Source of the DNA: Guyanagaster necrorhizus | Taxonomy: Eukaryota > Basidiomycota > Agaricomycetes > Agaricales > Physalacriaceae | Direction of reading: 5' to 3' | NCBI RefSeq assembly: GCF_019112545.1 | Contig: NW_025064940.1 | Coordinates: 62,001-126,000, forward strand | DNA length: 64,000 nt | Shown: in pieces, positions 1-11,101 of the stretch | How positions within the stretch are numbered: the first letter of the stretch is position 1 | Layout: the number at the start of each line of letters is the position of its first letter | Program-made: the position numbers and the translations under genes | Notes under the pieces: generated by a model | Told to the model about the DNA's origin: nothing | Database searches by the model: none | The model's input: only the letters and a program-made list of their open reading frames with translations

Positions 1-986
1 ATCCCCTAGGCGAAGGGTCTCAAAGACATCGGGGTAGTCACCATCAAGCATGCCCAGATAGGAAATCTTAAGATGATGTATATTAGGAAGGTTCGGAAGC
101 AGGGTGACGAACGGTCCGCTTTCAGCAAAGTCACAGTATACCGAGGCAGGTGAGGTTGCATCTGGAGATCGCGAGAAAATTGAGGACCACGTGGGCATCG
201 TTGGGATCACTGATATTTGAGCGCTTGGAGCCCTGGGGTAGATAGCCGATGAAGCATTGAGTGATTTTCAACTTCCAATGCCAGAATCTGGGGAAACTGA
301 ACAACATCGTAAGCGTGCCCTTCAACACGCGATTCATTTTCGCCGACGTGGCCGAATTCAAACAGGCGAGGACAATTTTGTAAGAATGTAATGTGGTCTG
401 ATGGAAGCATGTTCGTGATGAAGGTACGAAGTCGCGAGTAGGGTAAATCCATGTCATATATAGAATACGACCGTACATCGACCTTTCAAAGACGTGGTGC
501 ATCCCTGAACACATCCATATATCCATGAAGGGGAACAAACATGGTCAACGACTCCAAGTTACCCAAATTGCCTCTAATGGGAGAGAGTGTATTGGTGAGA
601 CTAAAAGAAGGACAAGTCCCGTAAAACTCCGCATTCCGCCATTGTTGTGAGCGACACGCGAATAAGCGCAAGATAGCGACAGATATCTCGTTCTCCTCCA
701 GATTGATGGAGAAATCCAAGCGGTGGGTTCCACTGCGGTCCAAAACCATGCCCATGACTTCTAGATATAGTTCATCGGTTATCCCGACATTTGAGAGGCC
801 TTCGAAATCTACGTCATTAACAGTCACAATGCAGCACCGGAAGCTCTTCATCGGGAAATTCTTCGAGGTAGGCAGAGGATGATGGTAAGAAAATTTTTTG
901 GTCCACTCATGACCAGTGGTTCTGTCTAATATGGAAGCTCTCGGCGCGAGATTTATCCTATACCACTTTCTCCAGGGCGGAGACAC
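1..986 (-). pseudogene. F-box/LRR-like protein gene, broken and cut by the window edge
   Basis: The minus-strand translation has the layout of the C-terminal part of agaricomycete F-box proteins, with repeated leucine-rich segments such as LFACRSQQWRNAEF, LGNLESLTMF and LPYSRLRTFI. These proteins usually act as substrate adaptors of SCF ubiquitin ligases. The reading frame is damaged. An in-frame TGA at 486-488 lies between DAPRL and KVDVRSYSIYD, where an arginine codon would fit. A frame change is needed near 215-235, and another near 130-145, before the sequence continues as LLPNLPNIHHLKISYLGML towards base 1. No F-box motif is visible, so the N-terminus is either missing or in an unresolved exon upstream. 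The relic continues past the left edge. The family call rests on pattern recognition; the breaks are read directly. Confidence 0.6.
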
Positions 987-1930
987 CCTGAAGATTATAT
1001 AACTTCTTTGCGGATGGGTTGCGCAACCCGGGAAGCGAAGCTATTCTCCGTGCGCTACCATAAAGTCTACACTGATATGGATCTATGCATTTATCCGGGG
1101 TTGTGGGGATGTAGGACCGGCCTAAGGCATCTTTGGAGATGAGCTTAAAAGCACCCGAAAGTAGGCCTGTCCGTGAAATGCAAGTCACCTTCGAAGGATC
1201 TTGTAAATGTAATGCAGTATACCAGATGTTCGATTCGAGACGGAGTACTCCATCTAGAGAAGTATCGTGTCTTGAATCCGGCAAAACTCCCTCATCGAAT
1301 GTCATAGAGAGGACCTCAGCTTCGCCGTCTTCCTGCTCCCGCGGCCATTTCCTGCTCTGATTGTATTCGCCGACTGCTTTTCGCTGACTACGAACTGGAC
1401 CCCGTGGCTTCTTCGTCGTGACTACAGCATAAGATTTGGGTGTAGCAGCCAAGGCAACACGGTCACTAGCTATGCTCCTCGGGAGTAAAGGGACTGTTAG
1501 GAATGGTCTGGGGGCATCGACGTCGGCAACGAGCCAACCAAAGTTCACCGAGAAGGGGACTGTAGATTGGCAGTTCCACAGTATTCTGTGCAACACGCTT
1601 CGTCTCTGTGATACTTACTCAGAAGAGCTTTTTCGCCCTTCCCGATCCTTTCCTTACTCTTTTGCCCCAAATATATTTAAGCTTCTCATCATTCGTCACC
1701 TCCCCAATACCACAAGATGTTTTCGTGAAGAGGAATGTTTCACACTCCGACTACTCGGACAACTGGAAAGCCTTGGCAAGGCCCTCCAGTTTTTTTCCTT
1801 CGACACACGAATCGAGTCTGAAGTAGTCGGGCCAGCATTTGATCACAGTGAACCGGAGTACCATACACGGGTCCTCTCAGCTCGTCTTCATCCGAAAAAG
1901 AGGCAAGGGGATCTCAGGAAGGGGTAAATC
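958..1930 (-). pseudogene. Unrecognised minus-strand coding relic
   Basis: An open frame of about 200 codons runs from about 1561 down to 958. It contains FGWLVADVDAPRPFLTVPLL and later CIDPYQCRLYGSARRIASL. Upstream, a good donor (GTAAGTATC, near 1618) and an acceptor ending CTACAG near 1561 define a possible 57-bp intron. Further upstream, coding-like sequence (DQMLARLLQTRFVC, then SCGIGEVTNDEKLKYIWGK) can be followed only by shifting frame at an A7 run near 1795 and passing a TAG near 1760. The frame before the donor also ends in TGA. I do not recognise the family. It may be a decayed gene or an artefact of amino-acid-like sequence on one strand. Confidence 0.3.
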
Positions 1931-3107
1931 TGACGAATGGGACACCCCGAAGATTACTGCGGAGACCAAAACGTTGCGAGAGGTGTAAGCAGCGGTCTTC
2001 AATCTACTCATTTTTGCAATGCACCTCGAGACGGCCATTATTGATATGACGGATGACGGTTCTCGCCCCCTGTCAAGCTACACATTGTGTTGACGATGGA
2101 TTCCCGCTCGGCGAAGTGGTCGTATCGAACAAGCAATGTCGTCGTCGCCAATAGATTCTTTATTCATCGAATCTATACTTAACAGGGAGATATCGTCCAA
2201 TCACGGATACGAGAAAGGGAAGAAACTTACTTGACCCGTGTTTTTCAGCTACTTTAATTGGATATCTGAGTGAGAGACGCTATGACCCCTGACACGGAGG
2301 ACGCGCCGGATAGATGATACCAATTGCTCTTTTTTCAGAATAACGAGAAACGGGCGCGTTGCTCGCTGGCCCTCGATATTGGTTTGGGTGCTATTCCTTG
2401 TATACAAGCGGAAGAATCTGCTTTTCCTCGTTGCATTGGCTGTTACATCGATATTTGCCAAGGCTCATGTTGACTGTACACCCGCCGCCACACATACGTG
2501 GGTTTGTCCGGCTTCGCCGAGTTCCACATTGACGACTACAGGCAGGCGCTTAATGTCATGTATGTATGCTGTCATATACTACGAAGACAATCAACAATCA
2601 GGCATCCATGGATACCGATAATAGAACTCAGACTCGCCTAGTATCCTTCCATACGCCTGTTATCCACATCGAAGTGGCTCCCCATAGACGATGTAATCTC
2701 TGGTACATCGTCTATCCTCGTGCATACGGCATGGCGGATAGTCGAAAGCCCTTCGCTCCTCCGAACCAACCTCAACCATCCGATTCCAGCACCGCACTCC
2801 CAAAACAAGGTTTACACCACCGATTCTGGTTACGCGAACGCCCCAGCACTGCGCTGGAGGATTTTCTGGCGGCGACACCGCCAATCTTGAAGGCGAGGGG
2901 ACAACGAGCATAATGGTGAAAGTAGAGAACAAGGTAATAGAAAAGCTGCAGGTTGAGGTTTTACTCGGCGACGGGCAGCTAGGTCAAAGACTTAGATATT
3001 GTGGATGCTGGAAGTATTCATATCCCGGCGAAACCAGATACGAGAAGGCCACGCGAAGGGGAGAAGACAGGATATACTGGAGTGGTGTGAGTGTCTGAGC
3101 ATTGGAT
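1931..3107. other. Stretch with no recognisable gene
   Basis: Open frames here are short (at most about 115 codons) on both strands and overlap each other. None has a family motif that I recognise, and no convincing exon chain could be built. CpG content is normal, so this is not part of the decayed transposon block. Confidence 0.5.
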
Positions 3108-3564
3108 GTGGTATTAAGGGTTTGATCATCTCTCAGCATTGATACAGTGTCAGCTTTGCTTAACTCGAATTCTGGGTCGTGGAAGAACTCGTAAAAGGTG
3201 ACCGGCTATCCGTTTTTTTTAGTACAAGATAAGAAGAAGGTAGTAGCACACACCTGGGAGGAAGATTTTCAATCATCAAGTTCCTGCTACCTTTCCATTA
3301 TCTTGTAGTCCTTTGTCGATAAATACTATGACCTCAACGAAGATGGATATTGTGTCAAGAGGTAGCAGTGTTCAAGAATGGCGTAAGAGACTGAAAAGCA
3401 AGTCGTCAGTAAAATGAAGGCCACACACACATTCCCCTACAGACCAGCTGGCCACCACGACGTTGCAAAGGTGAAGGAGGAAGGGTCGAGGAAGGAAATC
3501 CCGGAAGTGACCGAGTTTGTCAGCACTGGCTACTTCTTACACCACTTGCTGCAACAACATTTCG

Positions 3565-3834
3565 TCAAATTTGCGCCATTCCTTGGTAGGCTCGGTCTCC
3601 CGTCTCTTTCACAGGCCGAGGAGAACCGGGAATATCCTCGAGTCGTCGCTTGAGATAGGAAGTAAGCGGACACCGCGAGCCGCCAATCCGTACGTAGGTT
3701 CGGACGTCGTCATCTGGGAGAGGCTCGTATTTGAATGTGCCAGGGTCATTCTCGTCGGGGAGTGGAGCCAAGGCTATAATTCGGTTGATTAGACGAACTC
3801 AAGTTCACAGCAAAGAGAAAGACACACCTTTCAT
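3565..3834 (-). CDS. Small two-exon gene, unknown 71-aa product, divergent from the kinase
   Basis: Exon 1 is ATGAAAG (3834-3828). A 54-bp intron starts GTGTGTC and ends TTATAG, and exon 2 covers 3773-3565. Joined, it encodes 71 aa starting MKALAPLPDENDPGTF and ending AYQGMAQI. The protein is acidic at the start and basic in the middle (YLKRRLEDIPG), with no signal peptide or membrane segment. I do not recognise it. Support comes from the in-frame splice, a TATA box about 50 bp upstream (TATATAAAG, 3891-3883) and two related copies. The right-arm copy has TAA and TAG in exon 2; the copy at 8157 has TGA. This left copy is the only one open throughout. It could be the first exons of a longer gene. 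The kinase starts 0.9 kb away on the other strand, so the two may share a promoter region. Confidence 0.45.
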
Positions 3835-3882
3835 ATCACTCTTAGTCAACGGCCCTACCTGGCGTCATGCGGATTAACGCGT

Positions 3883-3891
3883 CTTTATATA
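3883..3891 (-). promoter_or_regulatory. TATA box of the small gene, left arm
   Basis: TATATAAAG on the minus strand, about 50 bp before the ATG at 3834. The same box with the same spacing occurs in the right-arm copy and in the third copy (8089-8097), so it belongs to the duplicated promoter. Confidence 0.5.
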
Positions 3892-4254
3892 CGATAAGGA
3901 TATGAGTAACAGATGAACAAAAAAAAGCCAAATGTACTGATCGCAGTTTTCAATTCGAGCAGCTGACACTCCGTGTCTCTTGCTGTCATTTTCATGCTGC
4001 GAGAGAATCGAAAATTCACCTTTGCGACATTGAAAAAACGGTATATCATGTGGACCAATCAGTTGTACTCATTGGATCCATTTGTATGCCAGACATCCAA
4101 GGCCAACGTTGGACTCGTGATGGACAACGACTTCGACCACCCAGAGCTGAATTGCGAATGATTTATGTAAACGGCAGGTTATTTGTCAAAGGAGGACAAG
4201 GAAATCAGTGATGAGAAGGTGTGCCTCGCAGGCTAATTCAGCGACGTTGATGGA

Positions 4255-4286
4255 AACGGGGGGGTGGCTTGCCCCCCTCCCTCTAG
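4255..4286. other. G-run/C-run hairpin in the kinase 5' region
   Basis: A run of seven G, the short spacer TGGCTTG, and a run of seven C can fold into a GC-rich stem. The mirror copy is at about 22017-22048. It sits about 450 bp upstream of the kinase start and the function is unknown. Confidence 0.5.
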
Positions 4287-4739
4287 TGTTGCCTATGACT
4301 CGGCTTATCGCAACTTGACGCGAGGCATTTCTGGGCGGTTCGTTCGGACTGTTCAAAAAATAGTAGTTAGTAATGTGTACAGGACACAGTAGTTGCTGCG
4401 CTCAAAATCGACTTTGGCCTTAAGCGAATAATCGGCAACTAATTTGGTAGCAGGATGATACTATTTCAACTGTCGGGAGGGTTGCCGTGACTCAGTATAT
4501 GAAGGAAAAGAGATGATAAGAATGTTGGATGCTTCAGAGGCGTCGGATTCAGACAAAACCATCACTTTACACCTTACAGTACTAATATATAGTTGGTATG
4601 GCCCTTCGCCAGATTTTAGCCGCACCGCTCGTTGTGACAAATTGAAATACAATCGACGCCACATGACCACATGTTTCCGAAAGTTTACTTTGTCACCACC
4701 ACCGTTGTTCTACGCGACCGAGCCTAAAAGCAGTTCAAA

Positions 4740-7480
4740 ATGGCTTTCGCAGGATTCTTCCTTGACCCCCTGTTGTCGCTCTACCCTCCTCGAGCTTGTA
4801 TGCCTTCCAATGCGAGCGGTTCCAGCTCTTCGGAGGATACTTCATCCTCCTCATCTTCACCCTCATCCTCGTCGTCGTCATCGTCATCCTCCTCTTCTTC
4901 TCCCCCCACTTCACAGAGAAAAACTCCGCCTCCAAATGGGCCTGTTCTCAAACAACTGCGCTCCTCTGTGCAGAGCACCCCGCTCAGCAATCACGCCCAA
5001 ACCGTGAATCCAGCTGCCAATGCGGATTATCTTGTCGCAGATTTCGAGCGGTACATCATAGAAGATCTCAGAAACCGCGTTTTCATGTCCGCCGACCATT
5101 ATTTCACTAATATTCTCCATCTTCCTCACGACTGGCGGACAAATGACGACATAAAATCCGAAATCAAAGCCCTCAAGGACAACGCTGTATTCAAGAATCG
5201 TGTAAAAACCTACGTTGCATTATGCAATAAGCGCAAGCCTGGGGAAAAAGCATTCTATCATCCCCATAGCCTGATGTGTAACAGCGCGTTCGACTTTCTC
5301 GGTGCCACTGAAGACTCTGCACTCGGAATGTATCGACAAGACGCGAAGCCAGTTGACGGCGGTTTGGAAAAGAACGTCCCTGACACCTTGGGTGTTCTTC
5401 GCGCCATGTTCAACAGTTCCGGAAACGTGGTTGACAACATGAAGGACAAAGGCCCAGAGTATAACTTTTCGTGGGCACAAGCAATGCATTGGCAGGAATT
5501 CAAGCCCAAGGCATACTATCTCGACGAGGGGACCGATGCTAAGTACAGAGTTCTAACAGCTGGTAAGCCTCCGCTTTTTGGACATTCTTCTGACTAATCC
5601 CCTTCATTCAGGCAAGAAAGATCCTCGGGGAAAAGTGCGGGGAAAAACCACTGTACATCGAGACCCTGGGAGCATCCTACCCCCCGTCAAGTCGCGCACG
5701 AGCTCCGCATCGAACAAGCGTCGTTTGGAAGACGACACTCGTGTCCGGTCCAAGTATCCACGCTCTGGAACGACGCCCGAAGTTTCGGAGGCCAGGAAAC
5801 GGACAGAGCAATCGGCGTCACTCAGTTCTGTAAAAGGGAGTGTGCCAGGGGATAGAACAAAGAAAGAAGCAAAAGAATCCCGAGCGCGACGTGCAGTCCG
5901 GCTCCAGTGTGGTCGTTATGCCCTCGAGATGCTATCTAGCGCAGGTTTTCGGACGCACTGCATTGGTGCTCTTGTTGCGGCAGGACGCATACAACCCCTC
6001 TACTACGATCGCTCCGTCATCATTGTGTGCAAACCAATTGACATGTTTAAATCGCATGGCAAGCGGCCGAAGACTATCGAAGAGGTAGTGACGGATGAGT
6101 TCGCGGCAATGCTCATCGGATTGAGTCGCCTTACTCTGAAGCAGCGGGGCATCCAAGAAGAATTCTGCGATGACAGAGCGCTCATCGAGAATCACAAGGT
6201 GTACGTGGGTAGGTGTGGCAACCCCAAGGACAAGGAGAATTTCGACAAGACGGCTATCTTCGTTGGGGTGAAGCTGAAGCTGAAGCTAGGTGAAGATGAT
6301 AAGAAGGTTGAGGTCACGCTTGGCCGGGTTATATCGCGTCAGCCTGGGATTGTCGGTCGGGATACTTGTGTCGTTGAGGCGACATCGGAGCACGAGGAGT
6401 GGAAGGGTAAAGAACTGGTCGTCAAGATCAGTTGGCCTGCTGCCAGTCGAAGATCAGAGGCAGAGTTTGTCATTAAAGCCAGAGAGAAGTCGCGATCCAT
6501 GCGGCAAGGGAAAAGGCCGGACTGGGCGCTAGACCATTTACCCGACATTCTTCTTTCTCAAGACTTCGGCAACGATGCGGATTCCACCCAAGCGAATCTC
6601 GTGGCATTTTTCGCAAAGGCTTTATTCGCAGATGAGGAAAAGTTCGAGTATGAAAAACGCGTCTGCCGAGTCACCGTCCAGGAGAGGTTGTATCCTCTCG
6701 AAGAATTGCAGACGGTTGAAGATTACGCTCAGGTCTTTTTCGATATTTTGCAGAGTCCGTCCATTGTTTTCTTTGTCCTAGCAGGTTCTGACGGTCACCG
6801 TAGTTCACAAATGGCTGTATGATCACCCAGGAATCCTTCACCGTGATATCAGTCCCGGGAATATTATGTGGCGCCGAACTGTCGATGGTCATTTACGTGG
6901 AGTCCTCAACGACTTTGACTTGTCCTCCTACCGACATGAGACTGGCCCTTCATCGCGTCAGCGCACTGGTACGCTACCATACATGGCACATGAGCTCCTG
7001 ATCAACGACGAAAATGGGCAACCACCCAAGCACCTCTATCGACACGATGTCGAGTCCATCTTCTACATCATCCTCCTTCTCTGTTGTCGTTACAAAGTCG
7101 AGGCTAAACAAGACCCCGCTGGAGGCTCAATCCTGGAACGCACGCAAGTCCGTTCCTCATTCGACAGCTGGTATAAAGCCGGTCGTGATGATTTGAATGA
7201 CAAGAAAGGCAATTTCCTTATTACACATGGCCCTCCCATAGTGAATAGTGGCTTCACTGACTTTCAACCCTGGTTAAATGACCTTCACCAACAGTTTCTG
7301 GATGGACACTCTGCTCGAAGTTCCCACACCATCCGCCAAACACGTGGAAAAGCGACAGGCACCTTTGACGAAGAAACTCTGCAGAACTACGTTTCTTATT
7401 CGGTGGTCCTTAACATTTGTGGTGAATTTGCCGGTTTGCCCCTTGAAGTACACAACGACCAGCCCGAAGAGCTTGCTTAG
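4740..7480 (+). CDS. FunK1-family protein kinase, left copy (3 exons, 879 aa)
   Basis: Exons are 4740-5562, 5612-6732 and 6785-7480; the introns are 49 and 52 bp, both GT-AG, and all phases fit. The N-terminal region has a long serine run (residues about 25-55). The middle is basic and disordered-looking (residues 276-370). The kinase domain follows. The likely ATP-binding lysine is K546 in VVKISW. The catalytic loop is HRDISPGNIM (667-676). The metal-binding motif is DFD (691-693) instead of DFG, as in FunK1 kinases. GTLPYMAHELL (710-720) marks the end of the activation segment. FunK1 is a fungal expansion of Ser/Thr-type kinases, abundant in mushrooms; substrates are unknown. The ATG at 4740 gives the longest open frame and is shared by both arms. 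The main difference from the right copy is a patch at about residues 790-868. Confidence 0.9.
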
Positions 7481-7755
7481 TATGGGATAATCGTTGCTGA
7501 ATATGTCCGTAGCATTATATAGTTTTGTGGCTTACATACTAGTTATTCCTTGCTGTGCCTGACCGACGTGTATACAAATCATCCGCAAGGCCTTGGATCC
7601 GGAGAGAGTACTTGATACTACAGTTCCAGCCCTGATATCAGCGTCTGTGAAAGGGTGTGGGACTTTTACTACCAGAAAGCAAAATTTGCCTTCACTCTTC
7701 AGTCTCCATAACGTACTTCCATCTCAAACTTTGCTCTTTATTATTCCATTATTCC

Positions 7756-8410
7756 TGTGATCCGTTATTGGAATTTCACCGGTTTATGTAGGATACAAAT
7801 TCTAGTTTGGGGACGACCCTCTGCCACTCTTCAACGTCTCATTTTTCTCTGGATGTACACAGTCGTAGTCCATCACGATTCCAACGTTGGCCTTGGGTGT
7901 CTGGCATACAAATGGATCCAATGAGTACAACTCATTGATCCACCATGGTGGACCGTTTTTTCAATATCGCAAAGGTGAATTTTCGATTCTCTCGCAGCAT
8001 GAAAATGACAGCAAGAGACACGGAGCGTCAGTTGCTCGAATTGAAAACTGCATCAGTACATTCATCTGTTACTCGTATCCTTATCGTATATAAAGACGCG
8101 TTAATCCGCATGACGCCAGGTAGGGCATGGGCATGATGCCGTTGACTAAGAATGATATGAAAGGTGCGTCTTTCTCTTTGCTGTGAACTTGAGTTCGTCT
8201 AATCAACGGAATCGTAGCCTTGGCTCCACTCTCAGATGAGAATGACCCCGGCACATTCAAATACGAGCCTCTCCCAGACGACGACGTCCGAACCTACGTA
8301 CAGATTGGTGGCTCGCAGTGTCCGCTTACTTCCTATGTCAAGTGACGACTCGAGGATATTCCCAGTTCTCCTCGGCCTGTGAAAGAGACGAGAGACCAAG
8401 CCTACCGGAT
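7756..8410 (+). repeat. Third, partial copy of the small gene and promoter segment
   Basis: About 7850-8408 matches 22155-22718 in direct orientation and, inverted, the 3586-4150 segment of the left arm, with moderate divergence. The TATA box (8089-8097), the split start (ATGAAAG at 8157-8163, then GTGCGTC) and the exon 2 sequence are recognisable. A short extra GCATGG is present near 8127. Exon 2 reads to TGA where the left copy has CGA, so this copy is broken. The match stops sharply at CCTACC. The left kinase is therefore bracketed by inverted copies of this segment. Bases 7756-7849 show nothing recognisable. Confidence 0.85.
8157..8400 (+). pseudogene. Broken third copy of the small two-exon gene
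   Basis: Exon 1 is 8157-8163 and the intron starts GTGCGTC and ends ATCGTAG. Exon 2 starts CCTTGGCTCC at 8218 and is homologous to the 71-aa product, but a TGA follows TSYVK, where the left copy has TSYLKRR. It also lacks the left copy's last residues, because the duplication ends there. Confidence 0.5.
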
Positions 8411-11101
8411 TTCCATCACGCTACATAGACGGCTAGGCCTGTTTGCGGCGCGCCAATTTAAGACGGGAGTCTTCGTTACTGCCCGTTTGTATACCAACCA
8501 ATCTCAGTTTGTCAATGACGGGCAAGAGTGGAATAAAGTGACAGATAAACCAAAAAATAATCGGTAGGAATGAACTTGAAAATTTCCAGCAAGAGTTCAG
8601 CAGGAATGGTGCGTATTGACGGTATACGTGCTCGACCTCCTGATGTTACAAATTGCGCAGCTTCGCTTTCTACTTTAACGGGCATCGCTCTTTCAGCCTA
8701 CAAAGAATTAGTGGTAACGTCATGGCCCAGATTTAGAAACATACGCTGACGGCGACAGAAGCCAGCATATCCAGAAGGTCAGGAGTCTCTGGCCACGATG
8801 CCAAAATTTCGCGAGGCATGTAGAAAATATAGCTACTACAGTTGCACCCTTATATGGTCGTCAAAAACAATGCATACTAATAAGGAACAATTTTCATACC
8901 GTCACTTGTATTCTGTTTTGGTTACGGTCAGACAAATTCCTATGGAGAATTATAAACCTGTCAAGTTAATTGGTACTTGTCTCGACTCCAAAATGCCGAG
9001 GTATCGATCATCGCACTGAGGCCTCAAGGCCTCAGGAGTCGGACAAGACCAGGAATCTTCGAAGTTCCTTTCGAGCTCAGCGATCGTTCAACTTGTTGTT
9101 TCTTGATTCCAGAGTTGTTGTGAGTCCATCACAGACGATGCGAATACCAAAATCGTCATGTTGAGTTCTTTTCCGTGGTACGAGCCAGACGGACAGCTTG
9201 CGATTACCATAGCGGTCATCTGTCCAGATTCCGTAGGCATTGTAAACTTGAGTGATAATCGACGCCCAAGTATGTTAAAGAACGTGAATGGTTACAGCAT
9301 CATAAGTTAGTCGTTGTTATCCTGTGTACAGACCCTGATGCATGATGCACGACTAGGGACACATTACTATGTGACAAATCGAACATTCGCAAATTAAAAT
9401 ATGTGGCTTACAGTGGCAAAGGATTTTAAGCGAGCTGCGCCTCTATTCAGATAAGTACTGAACGGAAACTAGCATGAGGTACATTGAGTGGTACTGTCTA
9501 GTGCTGTGTGTTATAAGCGACAGTTGAACGAAAAGCGGGAAAACGGCTGTTGCCGCCGGCGATACGCCCTGAACTCGGGTAGTTCCGATTTTTCTTTCTG
9601 CAACAGGGTTCGATGAATTCGAAGCGACCGCTGAAGGCAACTGAAGGAGAAGAAATCAACTTGTTGCTCTAGTTATCTCCTGGCCCGAGGGGATATTATG
9701 AAGGGCTTATATGTCTCTATCTCTTTTGATCTTCGCTGTTGCCTCAGATGCTGAACTCCCGCTGATGGACTTTTTCGGCTCTTGACACTGCCAGACAGGC
9801 AGGCAGTGCAATGATGTCCAACTGTTTCCCCATCTCACTTACCACAAAGGTGCAATTAAGCGGCAAACATGTCCGTATGCCCTATTGTTCTTCCTATGGC
9901 TGAAAACTCAGGTTTTGGCACTTTGTCTTGGATACAGTGTACGAGTCGGGAACTTACTATGACTTGGCGTGTAGTCGCTTGGTCTTTTAGTTCGATATCA
10001 GTCTTGTTCACAGGGGGGGGCCATATTTCCGGTGGTCTTAAGTTCTAGATGATCCGAATGGCCTTAATGCGACATTGTGACACGAGTATAGTCCTGCTTT
10101 CTCTGGTGTACAACTCGGCATTCCCCAAGCATGGCTTACAGGGCCACATTGATATTGCCGTCGTTGCTGCCCTACCAGCAAAAATGTTCTTTTCTGACCG
10201 ACTAACTCGCGTCATATACAGAGCCCCGATTTTTACGCAGCACTCTTTGATGTCAGAATCTAGTAATCACGACGAGCCTTATTCATTCTGTTCAAATCTA
10301 TCAGATGTTTTGATTTTATGAGATCTATCATTATCGAAGCTTTGCGAGCTCTATTCTAAATCGTGAGTTTCCCTTGCCCTAACGGTACGTGTATGGAGCC
10401 AACGCTGACATGCCGAAATGTTCAGGTGGTCACCTGGCAGGGCTCTCACTGGATGATGGATTGGCGATTCAAACGCCCTCCAGGACAGTTTTCAGTTCTA
10501 GCCTGTGGCCTTCATTCAGCTGCTAGCTTCATGCTTCATGATTGTAACCTGTGGGGTTCTGAGGTACGCGACGCTTGATCCCGAGAAATCTTCACAGATC
10601 CTTGTGCCTTCCCTTACCGGAACATCCCGACCACTTGTTTATGATTGCCCGGTTCGGTGCATTGCGAAATGTTCAATCTCGCATAAGTAGCCTGTACGCG
10701 AGAGCGTAGGGTGACGACGAGAATTCTTTTCTAAAGTAAGTGATATTCCGCGGGCTTGACGGCGAAACCTCCCCTGGAATTGTATCATACAAATCCTGAG
10801 AACCTGATGTCGAAGGTTCTCTAGTCGGGCCCATGATTTGACAATAACTTTAGAAGTCTCCATTCAATGGAATCATGCTCATTGACTTTTTCCCTGCATC
10901 ACAAAGGTATGATGATGTTGTTGCACCTATTTGCGTATCGTGGTATTTTTTTACTCTTAGCTCGGAACAGGGTTCACCGTGCTCCTTATCAAAAAGTATA
11001 TAACACCACAGATCTTGACCACCTCGACCCTGCTGATCTCGAAATCCCTCCTCGATTGCTAACGCATCATCTATGCCGTCCCCTATCGTTGAAATGTCAG
11101 T
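8411..11101. other. Long stretch without a recognised gene
   Basis: Only short open frames are present (at most 90 codons). Several GT-AG-like signals occur between 10.0 and 10.7 kb. Short hydrophobic segments appear on the plus strand around 10500-10580 (AFIQLLASCFMIV). I could not chain them into a gene. Decayed copies of the neighbouring membrane protein family remain possible. Confidence 0.4.

Larger units (their letters stand above)
3108..7755 (+). repeat. Left arm of a large inverted duplication carrying a FunK1 kinase
   Basis: The reverse complement of this segment occurs at about 18557-23206. From about 3414 to 7480 paired coordinates sum to 26303, so there is no length change in that part; small indels occur only near the ends. 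Every open frame, including meaningless shadow frames, is identical between arms from about 3800 to 7200, and both kinase introns match. The outer parts carry scattered substitutions. A divergent patch covers about 7212-7440. The inner edge ends at TTATTATTCC, near 7755. Confidence 0.93.

Noticed and set aside
2660..2932. Overlapping frames of 90-115 codons on both strands
   Set aside because: No family resemblance or splice partners, and both strands are equally open. Treated as non-coding.
4781..4990. Open frame rich in Glu/Asp on the minus strand, opposite the kinase serine run
   Set aside because: It is the mirror of the TCN/TCG serine repeat in kinase exon 1, with no splice or promoter support.
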